From the NCBI GenBank assembly GCA_030789695.1, contig CM061142.1:604943659-605007658 (forward strand): a stretch of DNA of 64,000 nt, in the 5' to 3' direction. This document shows, piece after piece, positions 37,928-50,274 of this stretch. Position 1 is the first letter of the stretch. Every line of letters starts with the position of its first letter. The stretch comes from Scilla litardierei (lineage: Eukaryota; Streptophyta; Magnoliopsida; Asparagales; Asparagaceae). Made by a program: the position numbers and the translations under genes. Below the pieces are notes generated by a model. That model ran no database searches and was not told the DNA's origin. It saw only the letters and a program-made list of their open reading frames with translations.

Positions 37928-40900
37928 TGTGTTTGTTCGTATGGAATACGCGCGGTCTGAACAACTTTGTTAGAAGGAGGGACTTGCGCGATAGATTAAG
38001 GATGCTTAAGCCATCTGTGGTAATACTACTTGAGACTAAGTTGAAGGAGGGGGAAGAGAAATGGAAATCTTATTTTCCCAAAGACTGGAATATTTTTAAT
38101 AATTTCTCAACACACTCAGGAGGAAGGATATTGGTTGGATTGGACAGTATGTGGCATGCTACTGTTCGGACTAAATCTTCGCAACATATAACCTTCAAAT
38201 GCAAGAATACAGGGGGGCTATCAATCAATGTAACAGCGGTTTATGGATCAAACCTACAGAGTGAGAGAAATATCCTTTGGGAGCTTCTTCAGGCTGATGC
38301 GGTAATTATTGGAAGTGAAGCTTGGGTCGTCGGGGGAGATTTCAATTGTATCCGATACTCTAAAGAGAAATTGGGTGGAAGACGATGTGATTCCAGATTA
38401 CTAGATGATTTCAATGATTGTTTATCTACATGCTCACTGTCTGATATTAAAAGTGTGGGAAATCCTTACAGCTGGTGCAATCAGAGATTAGGATCAGGAC
38501 GTATTACGGCTCGGCTGGATCGGATACTTTGTAATAGTCAATGGCTGGCCCTGCTACCTGACAGTTTTGTGGAGTATCTAAATTCAAATACTAGTGACCA
38601 CAGGCCAATGTTAATCAAATTGCATTCTAATGTGGTATCAACCCCGAAGCCATTTAGATACTTTAATGCTTGGGCATCATTGAATGGGTATAATGATATA
38701 CTGCACACGGCCTGGGACTTTGATGTGGTAGGCACTTCACAGCACAGGTTATTTATCAAGCTGCGGCATCTTAAAGCAATGCTGCGTACATGGCTTAAAA
38801 GCAGGGATATTGCAAATGAAATAAATGAAGGCTATACTGCTCTAAAAGAAATTAGAGATAACCCCATGTTACACTCGAATGTACGGCTTCAGTTGCAAGA
38901 GCGTAATTTATCTAAGAAGCTGGCTGAGATTATCAGGATCGAGGAAGATATGTTGAGGCAAAAAAGCAGACAGAATTGGCTCACCCTGGGAGATAAGAAC
39001 TCAAAGTTTTTCTATACCGCAATGAAAGCACGGCAAAGTCATAATAATCTAAGCCATTTGATAGATGTGAGAGGGAATCTGAATACTTCTTATGATGATA
39101 TAAGAGGCACTGCTCCTGAATTTTACAGATCTTTATACTCTCAAACTTCATACTGGAACGTCTTCCCAAAAATGGTTACCAAACACATTCTAACTCCTGA
39201 TGCAGCTACTTGGCTTGAACGAGCAATTTCTAATGAAGAGATCAAAGAGGCTGTCTTCCAAATAGGGGTGGATAAATCCCCTGGGCCGGATGGATTCAAC
39301 GCTTTCTTCTTCCAACATGGGTGGGACATTGTAGGTAAAGATCTCTCTGATGCCGTGCACTCTTTTTTTCGCTCAGGTTCCATCATGCACCCTATTAACC
39401 ATACAAATCTCACCCTAGTTCCCAAAAATGCTGCTGCATCTTCTCTAGGGGATTACAGACCAATTGCTTGCTGTAATGTTACCTACAAGGTAATTAGCAA
39501 ATTGATTTGTAATAGGTTGAGATTTTTAGTCCATGAGCTCATTTCCCCAAATCAGTCTGCTTTCTTAAAGGGGAGATTACTTTCTGATTGTGCGCTTCTT
39601 GCACATGAACAAATCCGGGACTTTAGTAACCCTATGGGTTCCAGAGCTTGCCTTAAATTGGATTTACGCAAAGCGTTTGATAGCGTAAACAGGGAATTCA
39701 TTTATTATATCCTTCACAGAATGGGGTTTGGCAGGAGATTTATCGGTTGGATCCGAGAATGTATTTCCACACCCACTTTTTCAGTAATGGTCAATGGCTC
39801 CCCAGCTGGGTATTTTGCTGGCAATAGAGGAATTCGACAGGGAGATCCTTTATCCCCATATCTTTTTGTGCTCACTATGGAAGCTCTATCTCTGCTTATG
39901 GAAAAGGCTTTATCCAATCATAGTATTCAGCCTATGAGGCGTGCGGGAGCAATTTCTCACCTTCTTTTTGCTGATGATCTACTGATTTTTTGTCGTGCAA
40001 ATAAACATTCTTTTGCAGGCATTAAAATTTTACTGGAGGATTTCTCAAATCTAACGGGTTTGGAAATAAATTGGGACAAAAGTACGGCAATATTTAGCAA
40101 GGGCACAAAAAACCAAATTGATTTGGCAAATCAACTGGGAATAAAAATTGGATCCTCCATTACAACATACCTTGGGCTTCCGCTATCTTCCAAGTATCCT
40201 AAGCCAAATATGTACAGCAGACTGGTGGATAAATGTAAGAAGAGACTCCTCGGCTGGACATCCACAATGTTATCTATTTCTGGGAGAATTGAACTTGTCA
40301 GGACTGTTATATATGGAATGTTAATCTTTTGGATGCAAGTCTATCGCATCCCCAAAACTGTACTACGCACTATCACCTCTGCTTGTAGGAAATTTATCTG
40401 GGGAGCATCTCACACTTGGGCCTGGAAGGACATTTGTGCACCAAAAGAGGAGGGGGGTGTGGGCCTCCGCCTTCTCCCGGATATTAATATGGCAGCTGGA
40501 GTGAGATTAACATGGCGCATGCTATCGGGAGATGGGCTATGGGCTAATTATATGAGACAGAACTACATTGACACATCCAGATTTTTTGCAGCTAAAGGAA
40601 AGATTACCCAATCGGGCACTTGGAAATTCATGTTATATTGCAGGAGGTTTTCTAAATACTTAATCAAAAGACAAGTTCGGGACGGCACTACAACTCTATT
40701 CTGGCATGATAATTGGTTGCCAATCGGCCCCCTAATTGACTCGTATGAGGTCCCTACTGAGGCTAGCACTAAAACTGTTGCAGAGTACTGGAATGCGGGA
40801 AACTGGGCACATGATCCGGCCATTACCAATATTAGACCGCTACTTCTGCAAATTGAGCTGGGCGCAGGCCGTGATACCTGGACTTGGGCGGGACAGGGAG

Positions 40901-41475
40901 ACTCTTTCAGCTTTTCAGCGGCCTGGGAAGGGACAAGAAACAGAGGAGATCCCTTCCCCTACACAAAGCTCATTTGGTTCAGTGGGCATGTGCCGAAAAT
41001 GTCCCTGTCTCTGTTAAGAGCATTCCTTGGGAAGATACTAACTAAAGAGAAGTTGCAACATTGGGATCCTGATGCTGATATCCAATGTGTGTTGTGCAAT
41101 GCGGGATTGCCTGAAGATAGAGATCACTTATACTTCAAATGCGAGTACTCAAACTATATTCTCCAGCGCAGCCTTCTGAAATTAGGAGTTTCTGACCCTA
41201 TTGACCCGCACCTCCTCCAGGTGGGAGATTATTTCTTGCTTCATTTTGGAAAGAAAGATGCTCTTAGTAAACTTGGAAAAATGGTTCTCTCCACTATGGT
41301 ATGGCATATCTGGAAAGAACGTAACAGAAGAATCTTTGAAAAAATTGCAAAACCGAGGACGGCCCTGTTTGCAGAAATTGTCGCAGATATAAGATTTATA
41401 CTAAGCGACCTTCACGTGACTACACAAGAGGAAAAGCAGGCGATGGATAACTGGGAATGCCTGGATACGGGATAG
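37927..41475 (+). CDS. LINE ORF2 polyprotein: endonuclease, reverse transcriptase, zf-RVT
   Basis: A complete 1182-residue frame, clearly homologous over its whole length to the LINE 1 ORF2. Endonuclease: FVWNTRGLNNFVRRRDL, VVGGDFNCIRY near 135, TSDHRPM near 222. Reverse transcriptase: GIRQGDPLSPYLFV and catalytic LLFADDLLIFCRA near 680. zf-RVT: QCVLCNAGLPEDRDHLYFKCEYS near 1055. It ends WHIWKERNRRIFEK and an acidic tail. The ATG shares its A with the preceding TAA. All visible motifs are present, so the enzyme could be active; the element lacks only a clear 5' UTR and an intact ORF1 end. Confidence 0.92.
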   Translation: MCLFVWNTRGLNNFVRRRDLRDRLRMLKPSVVILLETKLKEGEEKWKSYFPKDWNIFNNFSTHSGGRILVGLDSMWHATVRTKSSQHITFKCKNTGGLSINVTAVYGSNLQSERNILWELLQADAVIIGSEAWVVGGDFNCIRYSKEKLGGRRCDSRLLDDFNDCLSTCSLSDIKSVGNPYSWCNQRLGSGRITARLDRILCNSQWLALLPDSFVEYLNSNTSDHRPMLIKLHSNVVSTPKPFRYFNAWASLNGYNDILHTAWDFDVVGTSQHRLFIKLRHLKAMLRTWLKSRDIANEINEGYTALKEIRDNPMLHSNVRLQLQERNLSKKLAEIIRIEEDMLRQKSRQNWLTLGDKNSKFFYTAMKARQSHNNLSHLIDVRGNLNTSYDDIRGTAPEFYRSLYSQTSYWNVFPKMVTKHILTPDAATWLERAISNEEIKEAVFQIGVDKSPGPDGFNAFFFQHGWDIVGKDLSDAVHSFFRSGSIMHPINHTNLTLVPKNAAASSLGDYRPIACCNVTYKVISKLICNRLRFLVHELISPNQSAFLKGRLLSDCALLAHEQIRDFSNPMGSRACLKLDLRKAFDSVNREFIYYILHRMGFGRRFIGWIRECISTPTFSVMVNGSPAGYFAGNRGIRQGDPLSPYLFVLTMEALSLLMEKALSNHSIQPMRRAGAISHLLFADDLLIFCRANKHSFAGIKILLEDFSNLTGLEINWDKSTAIFSKGTKNQIDLANQLGIKIGSSITTYLGLPLSSKYPKPNMYSRLVDKCKKRLLGWTSTMLSISGRIELVRTVIYGMLIFWMQVYRIPKTVLRTITSACRKFIWGASHTWAWKDICAPKEEGGVGLRLLPDINMAAGVRLTWRMLSGDGLWANYMRQNYIDTSRFFAAKGKITQSGTWKFMLYCRRFSKYLIKRQVRDGTTTLFWHDNWLPIGPLIDSYEVPTEASTKTVAEYWNAGNWAHDPAITNIRPLLLQIELGAGRDTWTWAGQGDSFSFSAAWEGTRNRGDPFPYTKLIWFSGHVPKMSLSLLRAFLGKILTKEKLQHWDPDADIQCVLCNAGLPEDRDHLYFKCEYSNYILQRSLLKLGVSDPIDPHLLQVGDYFLLHFGKKDALSKLGKMVLSTMVWHIWKERNRRIFEKIAKPRTALFAEIVADIRFILSDLHVTTQEEKQAMDNWECLDTG

Positions 41476-41644
41476 CTTCATCTATTTTTCTACTTTTCTA
41501 CACTTGTACATTATGGTAGAGATGGCGTCTGCCAGTAGAGGGTGACGGCGCTTGTGCCCCCTCCCCTCTCTGTGTCTTACCCCTCTTACTACCCACTTTT
41601 ATGTACATTTTTTGATATATGAATAAAGAGACCCACTAACTTTC

Positions 41645-41648
<4 letters not shown>

Positions 41649-41709
<61 letters not shown>
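41649..41709. repeat. (TA)n microsatellite
   Basis: About 60 bases of pure TA between the LINE 2 tail and short-element copy 6. Confidence 0.95.
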
Positions 41710-41713
<4 letters not shown>

Positions 41714-42077
41714 ATTTTCAAATGAGAACATTTCACACCGTGCGAAAATGTTTTTAGTTTTTTTTTGAAATTTTTTTCAAAAATTCTTTTTTCCACCCTC
41801 ATTATATGTTGTTATACCCCCCTCAAAAAATAATCATTGAGAAATAATGTCATTTGGCCTTCGATCAAGGCATTTCATCAAATTCGCACGTTTTGAGACC
41901 GTTAAATTTGTAACGGGTGGATGTGTGCTCTAATGCCCAACGGGTTCACCCATTATTTTCCCTGGGGTATATATTTGAATGGATTAAACATCAAAAAAAT
42001 AATTTTTAAAATAAAATTCAAAAAAATAAAAAAAATGTTTTCGCATCGTGTGAAAACCCCTTTTTTCGCAACCGAAG

Positions 42078-42082
<5 letters not shown>
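41710..42082 (+). mobile_element. Microsatellite-flanked short element, copy 6
   Basis: Starts GAAAATTTTCAAATGAG and ends ACCGAAGATCAC at (TA)n. Slightly more diverged: the right palindrome is CGCATCGTGTGAAAA. Confidence 0.75.

Positions 42083-42160
<78 letters not shown>
42083..42160. repeat. (TA)n microsatellite, right border of the insertion stack
   Basis: Pure TA for about 78 bases; non-repetitive SIRE-like internal sequence resumes at 42161. Confidence 0.95.
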
Positions 42161-42162
<2 letters not shown>

Positions 42163-42479
42163 GGAAAAGATATATGGAGTATACAAAAAGATATCCAACT
42201 CCACATACAAAAGTGTACGCAAAATACATAACCATCCAATGTGCTACAAGCACCATCGCTCACAAACATACAGATACAACCATCCATACACAAACCAAAC
42301 ATCTAAACGAACAAAGACACTCAAACCCTAGCAAAAGAAAATACTAGGTCCTAGGGTGAGATGTCTCAGAGCAACATCAGTCGATCTCGATTACGGTGGA
42401 GTCATGAGGAGAAGGTCGAGCTGAACACCAGGACGACATCAAACGAGCAGAACGACGATGGTGGTACACAAGAGCTTTC

Positions 42480-43054
42480 CTCTTTGATGACGATGCAACG
42501 CCAACAGCAGGGATGTCCATATGAGCAGGCTTAGAAGGCTAACCACCAGCAGCAATAGACACTAGAGAGATGTGAGCAGAAGGAGGCTGAGTGACGTCAG
42601 CTGGAGGAGCCAGAACGTCACCAAAAACAGTAGCATGTGGGATATCCTCAGAAGGAGGAAACAAAGCCTGGAGAGAGAGGCATGAACAGGAAAGCCATGA
42701 TGCACAAATGACTTATGGAAAAGCTCAAGTAAAACAGAGACCTTCTGATCCAGGCCAGAGTCTTTCAGATCCAGAAGTGTTACTCTCTCATTCAGTTAAA
42801 CAAGGGATGGATCAAGAGGAGGAGCCTGAGGAACTGGGATCGAAGAGTCAGCAGGAGATGAGGGTAAATGATCAGACTCAGACCACGATAATCCAAAGAA
42901 CTCAGAGGGAAGAGTATCAAAACGAAAATCACCAAAAACTCAGAGGGAGAAGACTGAGCACTCTGGGGAGGGGGTTGGACGGAGAAGCTACAGGTGAAGG
43001 GTCTCTAAGCTTCTTCACGGGTTTGAAGCAAGAAGTGGATGTTTTGGGGGCCAT
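42480..43054 (-). pseudogene. Possible third (env-like) ORF of the SIRE-like copia, decayed
   Basis: On the minus strand an ATG at 43054 gives MAPKTSTSCFKPVKKLRD and a Pro/Ser-rich stretch, then a stop. In other frames a readable Pro/Ser and Leu-rich sequence (LNERVTLLDLKDSGLDQKVSVLLELFHKSF) follows. Position after RNase H and before the 3' LTR matches the extra ORF of SIRE elements. The region 43100-43330 upstream is CT-rich on this strand like a leader. No conserved domain is recognised, so the call rests on position. The plus-strand ORF 42591-43106 is its shadow. Confidence 0.35.
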
Positions 43055-43384
43055 GGAAACAGAAAATAGGGCAGCTGAGTGTAAATCGATAGAAAACAAA
43101 AATTAGGGCACAATCGAATGAAAAAGAGATAGAGATATACCAATTAGACGGTGGAGGAGGGAATCCAAGGCACGATCGAGTGACTGGAAGTAGAATCGAT
43201 GCAAGGAGGTAGCAGTCGACGGAGAGGAGAGAGGATCGGGGCTCTCGTTTGAAGGAGGAAGACGAGGGAGTTTTTGACGGAGGAGAGAGAAAAAGAAGAT
43301 GGCCACAATCTTTTAGAGAGGGGTCAGGAGAGATCTAGGCCATTGGATCAAAAATAACGGATCAGATCGTGGGCTACGAACCGC

Positions 43385-43760
43385 CAAACTCGGCGGACAG
43401 GCGACTGATGCACATCGTGTAGTCGCCTGTCAAGCCCTAATAAAAAATGACTCAGAAAATAGACATGCGCCTATAGAAGAAAATACAGTTGCCTGGATTT
43501 GGACAGGCGCATGTGAAATGACTTACAGGTGTCGCTGCACAGAAAATTTTGAAGAAATTTTGACCCATCTCTCGAAAAAATTGGTGACAATTTGGCAGGC
43601 GCCTGATGAACAAAATGTAGTCGCCTGTTGAATGACCAGCCGCTATAAAATGACCATCAGTCGTATGTCATGAATAAGAGTTATGAAGGCTAAAAAATTG
43701 GAGATTGGGCAGTTGGATGTAGAAGAAATGGTAGTTGACTGTCCTGGTTCTGAAATCCAG
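43385..43760 (-). repeat. Internal block of AGGCGACTG / AGGCGCCTG iterons
   Basis: Repeats of the same motif set as in the U3 of the 3' LTR (7880-8400) occur about 330 bases upstream of the third-ORF ATG, for example near 43397, 43420, 43502, 43595 and 43618. It may be a second promoter module, or the remnant of another LTR. Confidence 0.6.
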
Positions 43761-43968
43761 AATTGAGTTAGAATCAAGGATTTGAGACTTCACACCCTTA
43801 GACCTATACTCTAATCACTCCAATAACATAAAATAACCATCATAAGCATATAGACTAATACACATATCAAGCATATTGATCTAATCATCAAATCATCTAA
43901 AATATTTAATAAATCTCATTGAAAACAAATATGAAAATATGACATATTCAACATGAGAATGGAAATGA

Positions 43969-46900
43969 TCATATGAGTTCAAAACATGATATGATATACA
44001 AAAATGAACTCATATATATATGAGATTCACCCATAATCCCTAATTCTTCACGTAACCTCACAAATGAGTCTTCTTTTAGAGGTCTAGTGAAATTGTCAGC
44101 GATTTGTTTTTGGGTTTCAATGTACTCTAAGATGATGTCATTCTTAGCAATATCATTAATGAAATGGTGTCTCACATCTATGTGTTTGGTACGGGAGTGG
44201 TGTACCAGATTTTTGAAAAGACATATTGCACTTTGGTTATCAACCATGATAGGGTAAGTATCACAATTGACACCATAGTCTTTGAGAGTGTGTCTCATCC
44301 AAAGGATTTGTGCACATGCAAGACACTCATCAATATATTCTGCTTTGGTCGTGGACAATGATACAGAGTTTTGCTTCTTGGAAAACAAGGAGACACGAGA
44401 ATTTCCTAGATAATGGCAAGTGCCACTAGTACTTTTCCTATCGGATTTGCATCCAACAAAATCAGCATCACTATATAAGACTAGCTCATATGTGCTAGAT
44501 TTAGGGTAAATCAACCCATACTCTAGTGTTTGATTGAGGTAACGAAAAATTTGTTTAATCGCAATCAAGTGTGATTCCTTAGGTCTAGCTTGATATCTAG
44601 CACAAAGACATACTAAAAACATGATATCGGGCCTACTAACAGTCAAATAATGTAAGCTACCGATCATACCTCAATATAGACGAATGTCTACATCTTTCCC
44701 ATTTTCATCCTTGTATAGATGGGTGGACGTACTCATGGGAGTCCTTTTGCTTGAAGATGATTCCATCCCGAATCGCTTGATAAGCTCCACGGTGTACTTG
44801 GTTGGTGTATGAAAATCACATCCTTCATTTGCCTAATTTGAAGACCTGGAAAGTAGTTGAGCTCACCCATGTGGCTCATCTCAAATTATTTCTTCATAGA
44901 TTTAGCAAATTCTTGGAAAAGGTTAAAGTTAGTAGAACCAAAGAGAATATCGTCTACATAAAATTTTATAAGGAGGATGTCATTTTCATAATCTTTAATG
45001 AAAAGAGTTGAATCAACTTCACCCATTTTAAAACCTAAATCCAAAAGAAAGGTTTTGAGTCGATCATACCAAGCTCCATGAGCTTGTCTCAACCTATATA
45101 ACGCTTTCTTAAGTTTGAAAACATGATTAGGCAATTTTTCATGTATAAAACCAGGTGGTTGAGAAACATAAACTTCTTCATTAACTATGCCATTTAAAAA
45201 TGCACTTTTAACATCCATTTGAAAAAATTTAAAATTCTTATGAGATGCAACAGATAAAAGCAACCTAATAGCTTCTAATCTAGCTACGGGGGCAAAGAAT
45301 TCTTCGAAATCAATACCTTCCTCTTTCGGTAGCCTTGAACTACTAACCTTGCATTGTTTTTTGTGATGACCTCGTTCTCATCCGTCTTGTTCTTAAATAT
45401 CCATTTGGTCCCAATGACTTGGTGACCACTTGGAAGAGGGACGAGCACCCAAACTTCATTTCTTTCAAATTGCATGAGCTCATCTTCCATTGCAACTATC
45501 CACGAGCTATCTTCATAAGCTTCTTGGATGTTCTTTGGCTCAATGGTAGAGACAAAGGCGCAATGAGAGAACTCATCAATCATTGACCTTGTTCGGACAC
45601 CCACACCAATATCTCCAATTATTTGGTCATGGGGGTGGTCACGAATAGTCGGATAAGCTTTGTGAATACCTGGATAACTTGGAACAATCCAACATTTTCA
45701 TTAGCATTGTTAGTCTCCATAATAGAATCATTAATTTTAACATTACTAATGGAATCACATAAAGCATCTACACTATCAACAACAACATAAGGAACATCAA
45801 AATCTTCATGAAATAAAACGTGTAATGATTCTGCGATCGTTGAAGAGTTTTTGTTGTATATCTGGTAGGCTTTGCTACATGTGGAATATCCAATAAAAAT
45901 TCCTTCATCGGATCTTGGCTTAAATTTGTCGAAATTACCAAACATGTTCTTTATAAAACATTTTGAACCAAAAACACGAAAATACTTAACTTGAGGCTTT
46001 TTATCATAAAATAATTCAAAACAAGTTTTGTTTGTTTGGGGCTTTACTAGGATCCTATTGAGCACATAGCATGACGTGTGCACCGCCTCCGACTAAAATT
46101 GAAGTCCAAGATGACTATCATGGATCATGGTGCATGCATACTCAATAAGAGTCCTATTCTTTCTCTCAACTATACTATATTGTGATGGTACACGAGGAAA
46201 AGAAAAGTTGTGAGTAATCCCGTTATCATCACAAAACTTAAAAAAAGTTCATTCTCAAATATCCCTCCATGATCACTACGAGTAATGATAATGGTGGTTC
46301 CTAAGACATTTTGAATTTTCTTTGCAAATTTGGTAAACTCATCAAATGCTTCATTTTTATTAGTTAAAAATGATACCCATGTAAATCTAGAAAAGTCATC
46401 TACAATGACTAATCCATAATGAGTATTTCCTAAAGGTGTTACTCTAGTAGACCCAAAAGATCTAAATGAAGTAATTTTAGGGGCCTCTTAGAAGTTATGA
46501 CATCTTTAAGTTTAAATGAAGATTTACGAAGTTTACCTCGTTGACATGAATCACAAAAACTTTTCTTATTGAACGATATTTTCGAAAATCCTTAAACTAA
46601 ATCATGCTTAGCTAATTTATATAAATGCTTAAAATGAACATGCCCAAAACAGCGATGCCATAATAATTGTTCATTAGAATGAGCAACTAGGCAATGTTCA
46701 AAAGATTTAGGTATACATAACATGTAAATATTTTTATGTCTAATGCCAGAAAATAAAACATGTGAATCATTATCAACTATACTACATAAACCTTCTCCAA
46801 AGTTAACCTTGTGACCTTTGTCACAAAGTTGACTTATAGAGACGAGGTTATAAAATTAACCTTCTACTAAATAAACATTATCAATTAAAGGTTTGGATGG

Positions 46901-47170
46901 GTTACCGACTTTGCCTACTCCGATAATGGTTTCCTTTTGATCGCCTCCAAAGGTGACTGTTGCATCGTCCTTGATGCGAATCACTTCCGAGAGCAAGGAG
47001 GGATATCCCACATTGTGTTTGGAGCAACCGCTATCGAGTATCCATCCTTTCTTTTTAGAGCTAATATTTCTATTATTGCTCTCTATCTTGTTCTTGGGTA
47101 CCTACGTAGTTAACCATAAGCTCACGGTACCCAAGCTTATTGGGTCCAAGGGGATTAGCCTTTTGAAAAC
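43969..47170 (-). pseudogene. Decayed pol of the SIRE-like copia: protease, integrase, RT, RNase H
   Basis: Minus-strand segments in order: protease motif DSGCSKHNVG (near 47030), GAG-pre-integrase (LLWHRCFGHVHFKHLYKLAKHD near 46650), integrase core (ERKNRTLIEYACTMIHDSHLGLQ near 46150) and C-terminal part (45619-46083), RT (45604-44700, AFLNGIVNEEVYVSQPPGF and YVDDILFGSTN), and RNase H (44667-43969, DADFVGCKSDRKSTSGTCHYLG, SRTKHIDVRHHFI). Frames change at several points and there are stops (for example at 46852 and near 44675), so no enzyme can be made. Confidence 0.8.
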
Positions 47171-47175
47171 CAAGT

Positions 47176-48529
47176 CTAAGTGGACTTTGACTTCCCAATA
47201 TAGTTACCACTATTTATCACATCACTAAAATACGAACTTACATATGCATTCCTATCGTTTGTGCTACTGTTCTTCCCCCAAATAGTGTATGATTTGGGAG
47301 TCCTCTTCCTAGTTGCATGCACATTAGGTTGAGGTCTACGTGGTGCATGATGCTTAGGAGTATGAGGTCTAGCATATGAAGGTGGAGGAGGATATGCATG
47401 CGTCATATAAGAATCATAAGCGAAAATTGGAGCATGCATATTATATGGTGCATATGGAGCATACATGTGATATGAATGATATGGATGAGCATGCATATAA
47501 TATGTATGAGCATAAGAGTGTGTAGGAGCACCTGCATGAGTATTTTTCATATGTGGGTTTGCACGTGCCCGTGGGTGTGGAGCATAAAATTCAGCATATG
47601 TGTTGATATGAGAAGTATGCGTGTTCCTACGAGTGTGAGTGTTAGTGTACATAACGACATGTACTTTCTTTTTATTTCCACCTCTAATGGGGTTCTTGTC
47701 AAAAGAAGGAACGTGTGTAGTGGTGAATTTCTTGGTAGGTTTGCTACCAATTGTTTTTGTCACTACTAGTGGATGCACCGGAGGATGGCCTCACAAAATC
47801 TATAGTTACACCACTATAGGAGGTGCGTGATTTGGATGCATTTGCTTCCACATAGCCAAGTCCAACACGATGTGTGGCCGAAAATTGGTTGGAAAGCAAT
47901 TCATCCAATTGCCCTTTCCTTTTGTTAAATATCTTAACATGGGGGGACATGAGCTCATATTTCTCATTTAAAGAAGAAATGGTAGTGTCCAAGTTGGACA
48001 CACGTATAGTGAGCTCATGCACTTGGGTTTAGAGAGAATCATTCTCAATACCCAATTTTGTGTTTTGTGAAATTAGATCATCATTATCTATAGAAGGAAT
48101 GTGATCTAATTGGAATTTGAAGGAATTCACCTCATTTCTCAATGTGCCATTTTGAGAAACCAAATTGGCTTTCTCAAATGTGAGTGTGTCAACAATGGTG
48201 TCATTGTTGGTGATGGATGGCATGGATGATTTATTAGCATTCACTTTATTCAAATTAGTAAACCTAAGCATGAGAGATTGATACTTTGAAAATAACTCTT
48301 CGTTAGCAATACGAAGTTCATCCATTGTTACCTCGGTTTCACCGTTCTCACTATCGCTTCCATCGCAGGGTGTATCCTCACATGCCATGAAACACATGTG
48401 TGCACTCTCACCCTTCTCATCTTCGGATTCGCTTGAAGAATCCTTGCTCGAATCATCAAACGTCCCAACGAGTCCTTTCTCATTATCCTTCTTGAATTTG
48501 CTGGACTTGTGGTACTTTAGTGCTGTTAC
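47176..48529 (-). pseudogene. Decayed gag of the SIRE-like copia, truncated at 48529 by a gypsy insertion
   Basis: The reading starts at the insertion point with KFKKDNEKGLVGTFDDSSKDSSESEDEKGE, which aligns with the KNQKKGLSGTFDDSD stretch of the gag-only copia. It continues as an acidic coiled-coil-like segment (48397-48029, 48022-47744) and a His/Tyr/Pro-rich tail (47778-47176) ending near the SYTIWGKNSSTND region. The N-terminal half and zinc knuckle are missing because the Tat gypsy element entered here. Confidence 0.7.
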
Positions 48530-49498
48530 TGTTACGGCCTTATGCCCGGCCCAGAAAATAAAGGCCCAAGTAGTTGAAGCCTAAGCGAACAGCTCACCAG
48601 CCAGCCAGAATAAAAGCGAGCCCAAATGAGAAGCTCACCTTACTACTGGGAAGCTCGACAGGTCGAGCAGGAAGCTTGCCGACAAATCAAGAGAAAAGCT
48701 CGACGGCTGGTCGAGCAGGAAGCTTGCTAGCCAAGTGTAGAGATCGCCCAGCAATGGCCAAGGTCGCTCTACCGACCAAAACAAGAAGGTCGACCGGAGG
48801 AAGCTTGGTGCGTCGGGCTCAGACGCCAAGCTCGACTCTCTCCAAGGGCGACCATCGGCGACCTGGCAGCCCATAAATATATCTGATAGCCATTAATGCC
48901 CATTAATGCTTGAGGTTAAAGACAAGAACTGATGGCGACCCGTGCATCTCAATTAATGCCCGACCAAGGCGGTGCAAGAATTCTCTGACATTCTCGTCGA
49001 CACTCTGACACGCCAGCTAAGCGCCAGCTGGACATCTGATGGGACATAGATCAACCGACTCTCCCCACTATAAATACCCCCCTTCACCTATCAATGAGGG
49101 GGTTGGTTAGTTGAAATCATAACTCCCATTCAATACACAAGGTCGGATATCATCCATATATCTGTGCCTTCCTCACAAGCTCACCACGTAAAGTCGTTCT
49201 ACTTTAAGTTCAGCCAGCATGTCCGACCTACTTCTAAAGAGTCATTTACTGAATTTATCATCAGAGAGGCTATAGGTTGACAGCCAACCCAGCCTTTCTG
49301 ACAAGTTGCTCATCGTTCAGGAAGCTCAGCTCATCTACCAAGCAGTCGAAGACCTTCGAGCGACTTGGGATCCTACATCTCCAAGATCGAGTTCCTAGGC
49401 GTATAAGCATCGACAAAAAACCCCATCAACTTGTAATCATCGTACCTTTGATTCCACACTATACAAATTTCATTGTTAGGTGGATTTGACCCTCAACA
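48530..49498 (+). repeat. 5' LTR of the Tat gypsy element (969 bp)
   Basis: Starts TGTTACGGCC and ends GACCCTCAACA. Contains repeated AAGCTCG and GGTCGAGC-type motifs at 48640-48850 and a TATA box at 49069. Without its partner LTR the boundaries rest on TG/CA ends and on the interruption of the SIRE-like gag. Confidence 0.7.
49069..49076 (+). promoter_or_regulatory. TATA box of the Tat LTR
   Basis: TATAAATA after CTCCCCAC, about 540 bases into the LTR. Confidence 0.6.
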
Positions 49499-49724
49499 AT
49501 GTAGGGATCGTCTAACCCTTACAATACTAACAACACACACTAGAGGGGGGGGGGGGGGTGAATAGTGTAATGGAAATAAAATTGTCCAAATAAAATTAAA
49601 CTTGCAAATGCGGAATTATAAATGCAAGAGGAATTAAATGGCACAATCAATCCAAACGCAAACACAAAGTTTTACACTGGTTCCCCAAACTTGGGTACAT
49701 CCAGCCACACCAATATTCACTATA

Positions 49725-49992
49725 TTCCCACACAGAGAAGTGAATACAAATCCCACAAAGAGATACCCCACAAAGAGGATTTATGCCCTACACAAGGACC
49801 CAACCAATCCTACACAAGGATCAAGATTCCCACACAGAGAATCACTAACTCCCACTCAGAGAATTAGGGTTAGTCCTACACTAGGACACTAAACTCCCAC
49901 ACAGAGAGTTAATTCCCACAAAGAGAATTTCCTAAGTCCCACAAAGAGACAACCTCCCACAAAGAGAATATCCTAATCCCACAAAGAGAAAA
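49725..49992. repeat. Short repeats CCCACAMAGAGA in the 3' LTR
   Basis: About fifteen copies of CCCACAAAGAGA/CCCACACAGAGA or the variant CCTACACAAGGA occur, spaced 12-25 bases apart, with the same block in the 5' LTR (54181-54450). It is in the transcribed R/U5 side, read on the minus strand as TCTCTTTGTGGG. Confidence 0.75.
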
Positions 49993-50274
49993 GGAGAACA
50001 ATTTACACCTTGTAAAGTAAATACTCTTACCTATGCCTTGAGATGCTTACTCATGAATGAATGCAAGGCATGGAAGAGGATCTCCAAGTGTTGGAATATG
50101 CTTGAGAGCACTTGGATGATTTCCCTTGAGCTGGACTTCAATGCATGAAGAAAGATGAATGCTCAAATAGAGGGAAATGAGGGAGCTTGAGAGTGGCTTA
50201 TTGATCTCTTGAGATTTTCTATAGAATCAAGAGTTTATCAAATGTTGTCAAGGGTTCTCAAGAATGGCAGCACA

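Noticed and set aside
42591..43106. 171-codon plus-strand ORF
   Set aside because: Opposite to the SIRE-like element's third-ORF region, without recognisable domain; low complexity Gln/Glu/Arg composition.
42361..43330. A host gene with CT-rich leader on the minus strand
   Set aside because: The reading breaks after about 40 codons and the place fits the extra ORF of a SIRE-like element; no host domain seen.
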